Of a stretch of DNA of 64,000 nt, positions 1 to 9,512 are shown one piece after another. The notes below the pieces were generated by a model. The model had not been told where the DNA came from. It searched no databases and was given only the letters and a program-made list of their open reading frames with translations. How positions within the stretch are numbered: the stretch's first letter is position 1; each line of letters starts with the position of its first letter. Made by a program: the position numbers and the translations under genes. The stretch is taken from assembly GCA_964560875.1 (NCBI GenBank), contig CAZLMW010000023.1:13204-77203 (forward strand). The letters are read 5' to 3'. The DNA comes from CAZLMW01 sp964560875. GTDB taxonomy: Bacteria > Myxococcota_A > UBA9042.

Positions 1-2
1 AG

Positions 3-3000
3 TGCAACGACAACAAGCCGTGCACCGACGACTATTGCCACAAGACCAAGGGCTGCTGGTTCAAGAACGACAACACCAACAAGTGCAGCGACGGCAACGT
101 CTGCACCCAGAAGGACGTCTGCTGGGAAGGCAAGTGCATCGGCAAATCACCCAAGACCTGCAACGACAACAACGTCTGCACCAAGGACAGCTGCCACGCC
201 ACGAAGGGCTGCCAGTACGCCAACAACGACGGCGGCAGCTGCTCGGACGGCAACGCCTGTACCACCGGCGAGAGCTGCTCGAACGGCAAGTGCACCGGCG
301 GCAAGAAGGTCACGTGCGACGACGGCAACGTCTGCACCGACGATTCCTGCAACACGGCAAAGGGCTGCGTTTACACGAACAACACCAACACGTGCGACGA
401 CGGCAGCGCCTGCACCGGTTCCTGCCCGCGCGGTGGCGTTTTGAAGAAGTGGCGCGCCACGCGGTACGCATCCAACCAGCACGCGGTCTGGCTGCCGGGT
501 CTGTACGGCAACCACGTCAACATGTACCTGGCCGCCGACGCGCGGATGACCTGGTACAAGGACGGCACGCTGAACCTGGTCGGCACGGCCATCTCCTACA
601 AGGGCACCAAGGGCAGCTGGAAGATCAACCTCTGGTGGAAGTACCGCGGCAAGGGCTCCGCGGGTGTCGGCGGCGGTGGCGTCAAGGGCGGTCACCTCGG
701 TGATTGGAAGACGTGGGACTTCTTCGACATGACCTCCGGTGTCATGAACCGCATCGGCAACAACGACGTCATCACGCTGACCCAGCGTCCGGCCAACAGC
801 CTGCATCCGCTGCAGGTCGGTGTCGGCGCCAACGACAAGGAGAAGGGCCAGCTGGGTGCGAGCACCTGGATCAACTGGGTCCTCAAGTCGGGCAGCAAGA
901 CGTGGACGGGCAAGGGCGACTACAACCTGGACCTGCACGCTGTTCCGTTCACCAACAACTGCGACGTCTGCAAAGACGGCAAGTGCACCGGCGGCAAGGT
1001 CATCGACTGCGACGACGGCAACCCCTGCACCGACGACAGCTGCAACGCCGAGAAGGGCTGCCAGTCCAAGCCGGCAGATGGCAAGACCTGCACCGACGGC
1101 AACGCCTGCACCGACGGCGACTCCTGCTGGGACCGCAAGTGCGTGCCGGGCAAGAAGAAGAGCTGCAACGACAACAACGTCTGCACCAACGACTCCTGCG
1201 ACGCCAAGAAGGGCTGCCAGTACAGCAACGCCGACGGCAAGACCTGCTCGGACGGCTCGGTCTGCACCGACAAGGACAGCTGCTGGGACGCCAAGTGCAA
1301 GCCCGGCAAGGCCAAAAACTGCAACGACGGCAACGTCTGCACGGCCGATAGCTGCCACGCCACGAAGGGCTGCCAGCACAGTGCGACCAAGGGCAACAGC
1401 TGCGACGACGGCAACAAGTGCACCACGGCAACCACCTGCTGGGACAAGAAGTGCACGAGCGGCAAGAAGGTCAACTGCAACGACAACAACGTCTGCACGA
1501 CCGATTCCTGCAACGCCAAGACCGGCTGCAGCAACGTGAACAACAGCAACACGTGCTCGGACGGCTCGGCCTGCACCAGCGGCGACAAGTGCTCGGGCGG
1601 CAAGTGCAAGCCTGGCAGCACCATCAAGTGCAACGACAACAACGTCTGCACCTCGGACAGCTGCAACAGCTCGAAGGGCTGCGTCTACACCGCGACGAAG
1701 GGCAACCCTTGCAACGACGGCAACGCCTGCACCACCGGTGAGACCTGCTGGGACAAGAAGTGCACCGCTGGCAAGAAGGTGACCTGCAACGACAACAACG
1801 TCTGCACCTCGGACAGCTGCCACACCAAGCTGGGCTGCCAGTTCAAGGCGACGTCCGGCAACAAGTGCAACGACGGCAACGCCTGCACCACGGGCGAAAC
1901 CTGCTGGGACAAGAAGTGCACCTCCGGCAAGAAGGTCACCTGCAACGACGGCAACGTCTGCACGGCCGACAGCTGCGACACCAAGAAGGGCTGCGTCTAC
2001 AAGGCGACCTCGGGCAACAAGTGCGACGACGGCAACAAGTGCACGACCGGCGAGACCTGCTGGGACAAGAAGTGCACCTTGGGCAAGAAGGTCAACTGCA
2101 ACGACAACAACGTCTGCACGACCGACAGCTGCAACACCAAAACCGGCTGCGTCAACACCTTCAACACCGCGTCCTGCAGCGACGGCAACGCCTGCACGTC
2201 AGGTGACAAGTGCGCGGCTGGCAAGTGCAAGTCCGGCACCACCAAGAAGTGCGACGACGGCAACGCCTGCACCACCGATTCGTGCAACACGAAGACAGGC
2301 AAGTGCGAGTTCAAGAACGGCGGCGGCGGCGGTAAGGAGATCTGCAACGGCCTCGACGACGACTGCAACGGCAAGGTCGACGATGACTGCAAGTTCCCGA
2401 GCTGTCCGCTCATCGCCAACTTCGAGAAGGACCCGGCTGGCAACGCCATCAAGGCCGGCACGCACATGACCACGCAATACAAGCCGTGGATCCTCGAGCT
2501 GTCCGCGAAGAACAACCACAAGAGCCACCCGGACAAGGCGATTGTCTTCGACTCGGCCAACCCGACCGGCGGCGACACCGACCTCAAGACGACGAAGTGG
2601 AAGAACATCCTCATCATCGCCGAGGACGACGTCGACGCGAACAAGGATGGCCTGGTTGACGATCCGGACGACGAAGCCAAGGGCGGCGTCATCACGATGA
2701 AGTTCGACTACAACGTCTTCTTCTACGGCATGGTCCTCATCGACATCGAAGAGACCGGCGGCAAGATTGTCGTGACGTACAAGAACGGCGCCAAGGTGAG
2801 CTACGCCATCAAGCCCAAGGGCAACAACAGCCAGCAGGATTGGTTCCTGTACAAGGGCGGCGTCGTCCAGATTGACGTGCACCTGGCCGGCTCGGGCGCC
2901 ATCGACTACCCGTGCTACTGCCCCGAAGCCAAGCCGACCTGCAACCCAACCAAGGAGATCTGCGACGGCAAGGACAACGACTGCGACGGCTCCATCGACG

Positions 3001-4964
3001 AAGGCGGCGCGGCGCTGTGTACCGACGGCAACAAGTGCAACGGCAACGAGTCCTGCACCAGCGGCAAGTGCAAGGCCGGCACCGCGGTCAACTGCAACGA
3101 CGGCAACGTCTGCACCAAGGACGCGTGCACGGCCTCGACCGGCAAGTGCAGGTACACCTGGGCGGACGGGGTCGGCTGTACCGATGGCAACCCGTGTACG
3201 CAGAACGACTCCTGCTGGGACGGCAAGTGCAAGGCCGGCAAGGCCAAGAACTGCAACGACGGCAACCCGTGCACGGTCGACAGCTGCAACAGCAAGACCG
3301 GCTCGTGCGTCAACAGCGCCGGCAACAACGGCACGTCCTGCAACGACGGCAGCAAATGCACCAACAACGACAAGTGCAACGCTGGCAAGTGCGCCGGCAC
3401 CTCCATCGCGTGCAAGGACAACAACCCGTGCACGACCGATAGCTGCCAGGCCGCCAAGGGCTGCGTCTACACGGCCAACACGCTGAGCTGCAACGACGGC
3501 AACGCGTGCACCACAGGTGACAAGTGCAGCGGCGGCAAGTGCTCGGGCACCGCCAAGAACTGCGACGACGGCAACAAGTGCACCGCGGACAGCTGCAGCA
3601 ACGGTGCCTGCAAGCACACGGCGATCAGCGGCTGCGGCGGCAACAGCGCCAAGTGCGGCAATAAGAAGGGCGAGCCGTGGTGGAAGGCGCCGACCAAGTG
3701 CAAGGGCGGCAACACGTACGTCTACAACAGGACGGCGCTCGACAAGTGGCTCAAGCACCAGAGCAGCAACCTGTACCTCAAGGCCGCGGTCAACATGGGC
3801 GGCAAGGACCTGAACATCAGCACCGGTTGCGGCGTGTTCACCAGCACCCACGGCCACGTCAAGGGCGCCAACAACGTCAAGATCTCGGCGGGTTGGATGT
3901 ACCTGTACGGTGACATCCAGGCCAAGAACGACGTCTTCCTCGGCGGCGGCACGACTTTCAACATCTACAAGCAGAGCCTGATTTCGGCGAACAACCTGCA
4001 TGTCGAGAGCGGCCACAAGGTCACGCTCGGCGGCAGCGTTCACTACAAGAACGAAATCTGCGTCGAAGCGAAGTACGACATCACGACGGGCCACAACACC
4101 TGCAGCAGCTGGGACAACGGCAGCCAGTTCCTCGCGAGCAGCGGCGGCACGGTTCGCCTGTGGGCCGGCGACGACATCTGGATGCGCGGTCACTGGAAGG
4201 GCAAGGGCGCCTTCTCCGCCATCGCCAAGGATCGGATCGCCACCTACAACGTGACGCACATCAACAGCCACGCGTCGGTGTTCATCAGCGCCGGCACGTA
4301 CAACGAGATTCGCTCGCTGTTCAACAACAACGCGTCGGTCAACATCAGCTCGACAGGCAGCGACCTCATCTACTACGACGGCAGCAAGATCGTGAACGCG
4401 GGCAGCCTGATGATGAGCGCCGCCAAGCAGCTGCGTGTCCACGGTGACGTGACGAACGCCGGTTCGGTCAACCTCGCGTCGACCAGCTACCGCACGTTCA
4501 TCTACGCGACGGCCAGCATCCACTCCAAGGGTGCGATGTCCGTCTCGGCGCCCGACTACACGGCGCTCTGGGGCAAGCTGCAGGCGCAGAACCTGGCGGT
4601 CAGCACCGGCACGATGTACGGCGTCAAGGGTTGCTCGGTCACCAGCAGTCACACGACGAGCTACAAGTTCAGCAAGGCGACCGAGGGCTACTGGGAATGC
4701 CAGCAGAAGAGCGGCGGCAACATCTCGGTGAGCGGCGTCAACTTCTTCATCCGCCTCAAGGGCCTGATGCAGAGCAACAAGGACATCAGCTTCAACCTGT
4801 CCGGTCGCTTCCGCAGCCAAGGCCAGATCAACCAGAACCGCCACGTGAACATCAAGGCCAAGTCGCACTACCTCGACCACGGCCACAAGTTCTCCAAGAA
4901 CAAGTCGTGCAGCATCTGGGGCACCAAGACGCGGTTCACGCCCAACGGTTGCAAGCAGAAGTAG
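3..4964 (+). CDS. giant Cys-repeat secreted protein with MopE-type motifs (5' end outside window)
   Basis: Open at the left edge; reading is continuous from base 3, giving at least 1653 residues. Order seen: Cys-repeats (CNDNxxCTxDxC...GC) to about residue 138; a Trp/Tyr-rich domain without Cys, about 139-318, beta-sandwich-like; many more Cys-repeats to about 777; a MopE-type putative metal-binding motif EICNGLDDDCNG at 779; a second Cys-poor domain rich in Lys/Asp, about 798-977; a second motif EICDGKDNDCDG at 985; further repeats to about 1218; then about 430 residues with very few Cys and rhythmic N/S/G strands (beta-solenoid-like) to the stop. Family knowledge: such mosaics are secreted or surface proteins in myxobacteria and relatives. 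The signal peptide is not visible because the start is missing. Adhesion, matrix or calcium binding are possible roles; none can be proven here. A cluster with the next two genes is likely. Confidence 0.85.
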   Translation, partial: CNDNKPCTDDYCHKTKGCWFKNDNTNKCSDGNVCTQKDVCWEGKCIGKSPKTCNDNNVCTKDSCHATKGCQYANNDGGSCSDGNACTTGESCSNGKCTGGKKVTCDDGNVCTDDSCNTAKGCVYTNNTNTCDDGSACTGSCPRGGVLKKWRATRYASNQHAVWLPGLYGNHVNMYLAADARMTWYKDGTLNLVGTAISYKGTKGSWKINLWWKYRGKGSAGVGGGGVKGGHLGDWKTWDFFDMTSGVMNRIGNNDVITLTQRPANSLHPLQVGVGANDKEKGQLGASTWINWVLKSGSKTWTGKGDYNLDLHAVPFTNNCDVCKDGKCTGGKVIDCDDGNPCTDDSCNAEKGCQSKPADGKTCTDGNACTDGDSCWDRKCVPGKKKSCNDNNVCTNDSCDAKKGCQYSNADGKTCSDGSVCTDKDSCWDAKCKPGKAKNCNDGNVCTADSCHATKGCQHSATKGNSCDDGNKCTTATTCWDKKCTSGKKVNCNDNNVCTTDSCNAKTGCSNVNNSNTCSDGSACTSGDKCSGGKCKPGSTIKCNDNNVCTSDSCNSSKGCVYTATKGNPCNDGNACTTGETCWDKKCTAGKKVTCNDNNVCTSDSCHTKLGCQFKATSGNKCNDGNACTTGETCWDKKCTSGKKVTCNDGNVCTADSCDTKKGCVYKATSGNKCDDGNKCTTGETCWDKKCTLGKKVNCNDNNVCTTDSCNTKTGCVNTFNTASCSDGNACTSGDKCAAGKCKSGTTKKCDDGNACTTDSCNTKTGKCEFKNGGGGGKEICNGLDDDCNGKVDDDCKFPSCPLIANFEKDPAGNAIKAGTHMTTQYKPWILELSAKNNHKSHPDKAIVFDSANPTGGDTDLKTTKWKNILIIAEDDVDANKDGLVDDPDDEAKGGVITMKFDYNVFFYGMVLIDIEETGGKIVVTYKNGAKVSYAIKPKGNNSQQDWFLYKGGVVQIDVHLAGSGAIDYPCYCPEAKPTCNPTKEICDGKDNDCDGSIDEGGAALCTDGNKCNGNESCTSGKCKAGTAVNCNDGNVCTKDACTASTGKCRYTWADGVGCTDGNPCTQNDSCWDGKCKAGKAKNCNDGNPCTVDSCNSKTGSCVNSAGNNGTSCNDGSKCTNNDKCNAGKCAGTSIACKDNNPCTTDSCQAAKGCVYTANTLSCNDGNACTTGDKCSGGKCSGTAKNCDDGNKCTADSCSNGACKHTAISGCGGNSAKCGNKKGEPWWKAPTKCKGGNTYVYNRTALDKWLKHQSSNLYLKAAVNMGGKDLNISTGCGVFTSTHGHVKGANNVKISAGWMYLYGDIQAKNDVFLGGGTTFNIYKQSLISANNLHVESGHKVTLGGSVHYKNEICVEAKYDITTGHNTCSSWDNGSQFLASSGGTVRLWAGDDIWMRGHWKGKGAFSAIAKDRIATYNVTHINSHASVFISAGTYNEIRSLFNNNASVNISSTGSDLIYYDGSKIVNAGSLMMSAAKQLRVHGDVTNAGSVNLASTSYRTFIYATASIHSKGAMSVSAPDYTALWGKLQAQNLAVSTGTMYGVKGCSVTSSHTTSYKFSKATEGYWECQQKSGGNISVSGVNFFIRLKGLMQSNKDISFNLSGRFRSQGQINQNRHVNIKAKSHYLDHGHKFSKNKSCSIWGTKTRFTPNGCKQK

Positions 4965-5076
4965 TCCACGACGTGCTGATGCGGCCGACAAACCAGAAAA
5001 AATAGGCGTCACGGCGAACCTGCCGACAGCGAAGGGGCCTTGGGGCCTCAGCCGCGAACCGGCTTCAACAGGGTCT

Positions 5077-5105
5077 TTGACGCCGCCGTACGTCGTCCTT
5101 AGTAT
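5077..5105 (+). promoter_or_regulatory. sigma-70-type promoter for the Cys-repeat lipoprotein gene
   Basis: TTGACG at 5077-5082, a 17-base spacer, and TAGTAT at 5100-5105. The predicted transcript start is near 5112, leaving a leader of about 95 bases before the ATG at 5207. The match and spacing are good for a housekeeping promoter, so this gene need not be co-transcribed with the gene upstream. Confidence 0.55.
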
Positions 5106-5206
5106 GCGCAACCCCCGCCTAAAAGGACGGACGTAACTACTTGTTTTGAAAAGAGCAGTTTTGGGCGCAGGATCAGCGCGAGCCATTTTGCCTGCGAGCC
5201 GTCCCG

Positions 5207-8200
5207 ATGGAGTACAACGTGAATTGCCCCGCTACTCGCACCGTGCGCCAAGCCGCGGTCGCTGCGATCCTTACCCTGCTGGCCGCCGGCTGCGGCACCA
5301 GCGAGATCGCGACAGAAGACCAATCCAAGCTCCCCGACGCCGTCGCCGACATCGCGATCGACACCGGCTCCACCAGCGATGACTCCGGCACGTCCGACGA
5401 CGCTGGCAAGAAGGGTAAAGGCTGCCTGGTCAAGGGCGACTGCACCGATCTCAAGGGTATCTCGCCGTGTCGCGTGCCGATCTGCGAAGGCGCGGACTTC
5501 GCCAACAAGGTCGAAGGTGTGTGCAAGCTCCAGGAACACCCCAAGGGCACGCAGTGCGTCGACAGCACCCTGCCGCTCGGCGAATGCCAGCAGACCCTGT
5601 GCAGCGACAAGGGCGAATGCGTGGCGGAACCGCGGCCGAAAACCGCGGCCTGCGAAGACAAGAACCTGACCGCCGACGAATGCCAGCTCAAACGCTGCGA
5701 CGGCAGCGGCAAATGCGAGCTGCGCGACCGCAAGGACGGCGAGGGCTGCGGTGGCGCGATCGCGTGCGGCAAGGTGTGCAAGACCGGCAAATGCACCGCG
5801 CAAACCAGCGAGGATTACGACGACAAGAACCCGTGCACCAAGGATTTCTGCGACCAGGGTCAGGAGATCAAGCACGAGCCGATCGACGACCTGACGGTGT
5901 CCTGCGACGACGGCGACAACTGCACCGGCGACGAAACGTGCAAGAAGGGCCAGTGCGCGGGCAAGAAGCTGACGTGCAACGACGGCCACTCGTGCACCGC
6001 GGACAAGTGCGACACCGAAAAGGGCTGCGTCAACACACCCGACGACAAGAAGTGCCCCGACGACGGCAACCCGTGCACCAAGCTGGGTTGTGACAAGGAG
6101 AAGGGCTGCATCGCGACGTCGTTCAACAAGGATGCCAAGTGCGACGACAACGACAGCTGCACGCCGACCGACAAGTGCACCGACAAGGGCGCGTGCGTGG
6201 GGACGGACAGCACCTGCAACTGCATCGCGGATGTCGACTGCGACCAGTCCGACCTGTGCGCGCCGCGTAAGTGCGAAAGCAAGAAGTGCGTCATCGACCA
6301 GGCCAAGATCAAGAAGTGCGACGCGACGGGTAACAACGAGTGCGGCGTCAACACGTGCGACCCGAAGACCGGCGCTTGCGCCATGAAGGCCAAGAACGAA
6401 GGTAAGAGCTGCGACGACAACTCGGACTGCACCGCCAAGAGCACCTGCGCCAAGGGTGCCTGTACGGGCCCGATCACCAAGAAATGCGACGACAAAGACC
6501 CGTGCACAGAGGATAGCTGCGACGGTCTGAAGGGCTGTGTCACGGCGCCGGGCGCGGGCAAGTGCGACGACGGCAACAAGTGCACGAGCGGCGATCAGTG
6601 CGTCAACGGTTCGTGCAAAGGCACCGCCTCACCGTGCGATGACGGCGTCCCGTGCACGTTCGACACGTGCGACAAGGCGACCGGCAAGTGCGCCTACAAG
6701 GCCAACGACAAGAGCTGCGACGACGGCAATGTCTGCACGTCCAACAAGTGCGATGCCAAGAAGGGTTGCACCTACCCGGCGGCGGATGGCGGCAAGTGCG
6801 ACGACGGCAACAAGTGCACCGACGACAAGTGCGCGGGCGGCAAGTGCGAGGGCACGTTCGATCCCAAGAAAGACGGCTGCGGCTGCAAAGACGACAAGGG
6901 CTGCGACGACGGCAAGCTCTGCACGGCCAACAAGTGCGACGGCGGCAACTGCAAGTTCTTGCCCAAATCGATGGACGGAAAAGCGTGCGACGACGGCGTG
7001 AAATGCAACGTCGCCAATTCCGGCAAGTGCGCGTCGGGCAAGTGCAGCCCCGGCAAGCCCAAGGTCTGCAACGCCGGTCCCTGTGAGACGGCCTACTGCG
7101 ACGCGAAATCCGGCAAATGCGTGACCGCGAAGAAGGCGGACGGAACGGCCTGCCAAGACGGCAACGGCTGCACGGTCAACGACAAGTGTGTGAGCGGAAA
7201 ATGCGCCGCCGGCAAGGACTTCACGTGCAAGGACCCCGGCGGCTGCAAGGTCGCCGAGTGCCAATCCACTGGTGCGACGACACAGAAGTGCGTCGCGAAA
7301 AACAAGAAGTCTGGCGAGCCCTGCGACGACGGCAAGTACTGCACCGAGGACGACAAGTGCAACGCGACCGGCACCTGCGCTGGCGGCAAAGCACGCAACT
7401 GTTCGGGGGCCAATGACGCCTGTAACTCGGGCGTCTGCGACAACGCGAAGAAGACGTGCGTGAAGAAGGCCAAGGCCAACGGGACGGCGTGCGACGACGG
7501 CAAATACTGCACGACCAATGACAAGTGCGCGTCGGGTAAATGTGCCAGCGGCGCCGCGCGCAAGTGTGCTGACGCTTCGGCGTGCAAGATCGGGTCGTGT
7601 TCGGAAGCCGGCAACAAGTGCATCACCGTCAACGCGACCAATGGCAAGGCCTGCAGCGACGGCAACGCGTGCACGCTCAGTGACAAGTGCTCGTCCGGCG
7701 CTTGCAAGGGCACGACCAAGAAGTGCCTCGCCGACATCTGCAACAACGGCGCCTGCAACAAGGCGAGCGGCGCCTGCTACAAGATCCCGAAGACAGGCAC
7801 GGTCAAGTGCAGCGACGGCAACTCGTGCACGAGCAACGACCTGTGCAAANNNNNNNNNNNNNNNNNNNNNNNNNNNNNNNNNNNNNNNNNNNNNNNNNNN
7901 NNNNNNNNNNNNNNNNNNNNNNNNNNNNNNNNNNNNNNNNNNNNNNNNNTGCAACGCGGACAACAACGCCTGCACCGTCGGTGACAAGTGCGTCAGTGGC
8001 AAATGCACCAAGGGCGCGCTCAAGTCCTGCAACGACGGCACGGTCTGCAGCGTCGATTCGTGCAACACCAAGACCGGCAGCTGCTCGTACACCGCGTCCA
8101 AGACCTACCAGGGCAAGTACTGCGGCAAGTCCAGCAGCGTCTGCGTGGGAACCAAGTGCGGCTGCAAGCTGTACTACACCTACCAGGGCAGCTCGACGAG

Positions 8201-9353
8201 CACGAACTACTACTACGGCGTTGACGTTGTGGGCACGACCAACGGCGGCTCGATCCATGTCGGCCACTACCGCAACGGCTCGTACTTCTACCCGTCCATC
8301 CGTCGTCACAACGCACACGGCACGGTGACGTACAGCAAGCTCATCAGCGGCTCGAAGTACTTCAGCACGTTCGAAGGGGCCGTGAACTACGGCAACAGCG
8401 TGTTCGCAGCGGTTGGACGCGTGCGCTACGGCTCGTACTACAACGGTTACTTCGCGCAGTTCGACGCCAACGGCAAGCTGCTGTCGGGCAAGTACAAGCA
8501 GGTCGTGTTCAGCTCGACCAAGAACGACTACCTCTACGATGTCGCCTACGACCCGACCTACAAGCGCTTCTGGGCCGCTGGTTACACCACGGCATACGGC
8601 AACTCCCGCGGCTGGCTGGCCAGGATCGATACGACCAAGAGCAACGGCATCGGCTGGCACACCGTCTACGGTTCGTCGACCAAGTCGACCGTGTTCTACG
8701 GCCTTGGCTATTACGGCGGCTACCTGTACCCGGTGGGCTACACCACCGGCGGCACGCTCGGCGGACTCGACGGACTGGTGACGCGCTACTCCCGGTCGAG
8801 CACGTCGGCATCGCTCCAGTCCAAGTACGGGTACAAATACTACGGCGGCAGTGGCTCCGACATCTTCCACGACGTTTATGTCAACTCGTCGTACCTCTAC
8901 CTGGTCGGCCGCACGACGACGTCGTCCAAGGGCAGCTACGACGCATGGATCGTGCGCGCGTCACGCACGTCTTTGACCCAGTACGCGAGCTACAAGTACG
9001 GCGGCAAGGGCTATGACGACTACCAGCGTGTCGCCCCCTGGGGCAGCGGCGTCGCCGTTACGGGTCGCGAGCGGTACTACTACTCGTCGACCGCATCGAG
9101 CGACCAGATGACATTCGCGCTGCACAGCTCGTCGGGTTCGCGCTATCGCCAGAAGCTGTACGGATCCAACAGCTACATCGACCAGGGTTACGGAATTGCG
9201 TACACCGGCACACAGGGCGGACGCTCGTACGCGCTGACGGGATACACCCGCTACAGCGGCACGCGCGGCATCACCGCGCAGGTCAACGAGTCCGGCACCA
9301 GCAGCTGCGGGATCATCAAGTTCCCCGGCGGTACGGGCGGCAAGAGCAACTGA
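5207..9353 (+). CDS. Cys-repeat lipoprotein with C-terminal Tyr-rich propeller-like domain (spans assembly gap)
   Basis: Begins with a basic n-region, a hydrophobic stretch and a lipobox LLAAGC with Cys29, so a membrane-anchored lipoprotein is expected. After a short Asp/Ser-rich linker come many CDDGNxCTxxxC repeats. From about base 8160 the sequence changes to a Cys-poor, Tyr/Gly/Ser-rich domain with repeated blades of the kind YDVAYDPTYKRFWAAGYTT, resembling delta-60/SBBP-type propeller repeats. The gene is interrupted by the 100-N gap at 7850-7949; the two halves lie in different frames only because the gap length is arbitrary. The N-terminus (GCGTSEIATED) closely matches that of the next gene (GCGTTEIATEE), so the two are tandem paralogues. 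Function is unknown; a surface-exposed structural or binding role is inferred. Confidence 0.85.
7850..7949. other. assembly gap (100 N) inside a repetitive gene
   Basis: Exactly 100 N, the conventional placeholder for a gap of unknown size. It falls between two CNDG/CSDG-type repeats, where short reads collapse. Frame and length of the surrounding gene cannot be deduced across it. Confidence 0.98.
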
Positions 9354-9437
9354 CACCGTCCAAGACGATGCACATCGCCGGTCCAACTCGGGCCGGCGGC
9401 GTCGCTTTTGCTGCCGGTCCGAAATCGCTGTAGGGGG

Positions 9438-9467
9438 TTGGACCCTCAGACCGGCAAGCCGTATCCT
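9438..9467 (+). promoter_or_regulatory. possible sigma-70 promoter for the third Cys-repeat gene
   Basis: TTGGAC at 9438-9443, an 18-base spacer and TATCCT at 9462-9467. The transcript would start about 40 bases before the ATG at 9513. The match is only moderate. Confidence 0.3.
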
Positions 9468-9512
9468 GACTCACCCCTGCCTTTATGGCGTGCTCCATCC
9501 GCTGAGGATTTG

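Noticed and set aside
1000..2330. Regular short repeats resembling a CRISPR array
   Set aside because: The periodicity follows codons of a Cys-repeat protein; repeats are not identical and no unique spacers or cas genes are present.
2199..5186. Very long antisense frame (995 codons) opposite the first Cys-repeat gene, and similar ones opposite other repeat genes
   Set aside because: The biased codons (AAC, GAC, GGC, TGC) leave the opposite strand nearly free of stops. The translations are Ala/Val/Arg-rich with no motif, start signal or independent RBS.
7518..9353. Apparent separate gene in another frame after the N gap
   Set aside because: The Cys-repeats continue across the gap, and the frame change reflects the arbitrary 100-N length.
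9354..9420. Hairpin GCCGG...CCGGC followed by CTTTTG as terminator of the second Cys-repeat gene
   Set aside because: The stem is short and the T-run has only four bases, so support is too weak.
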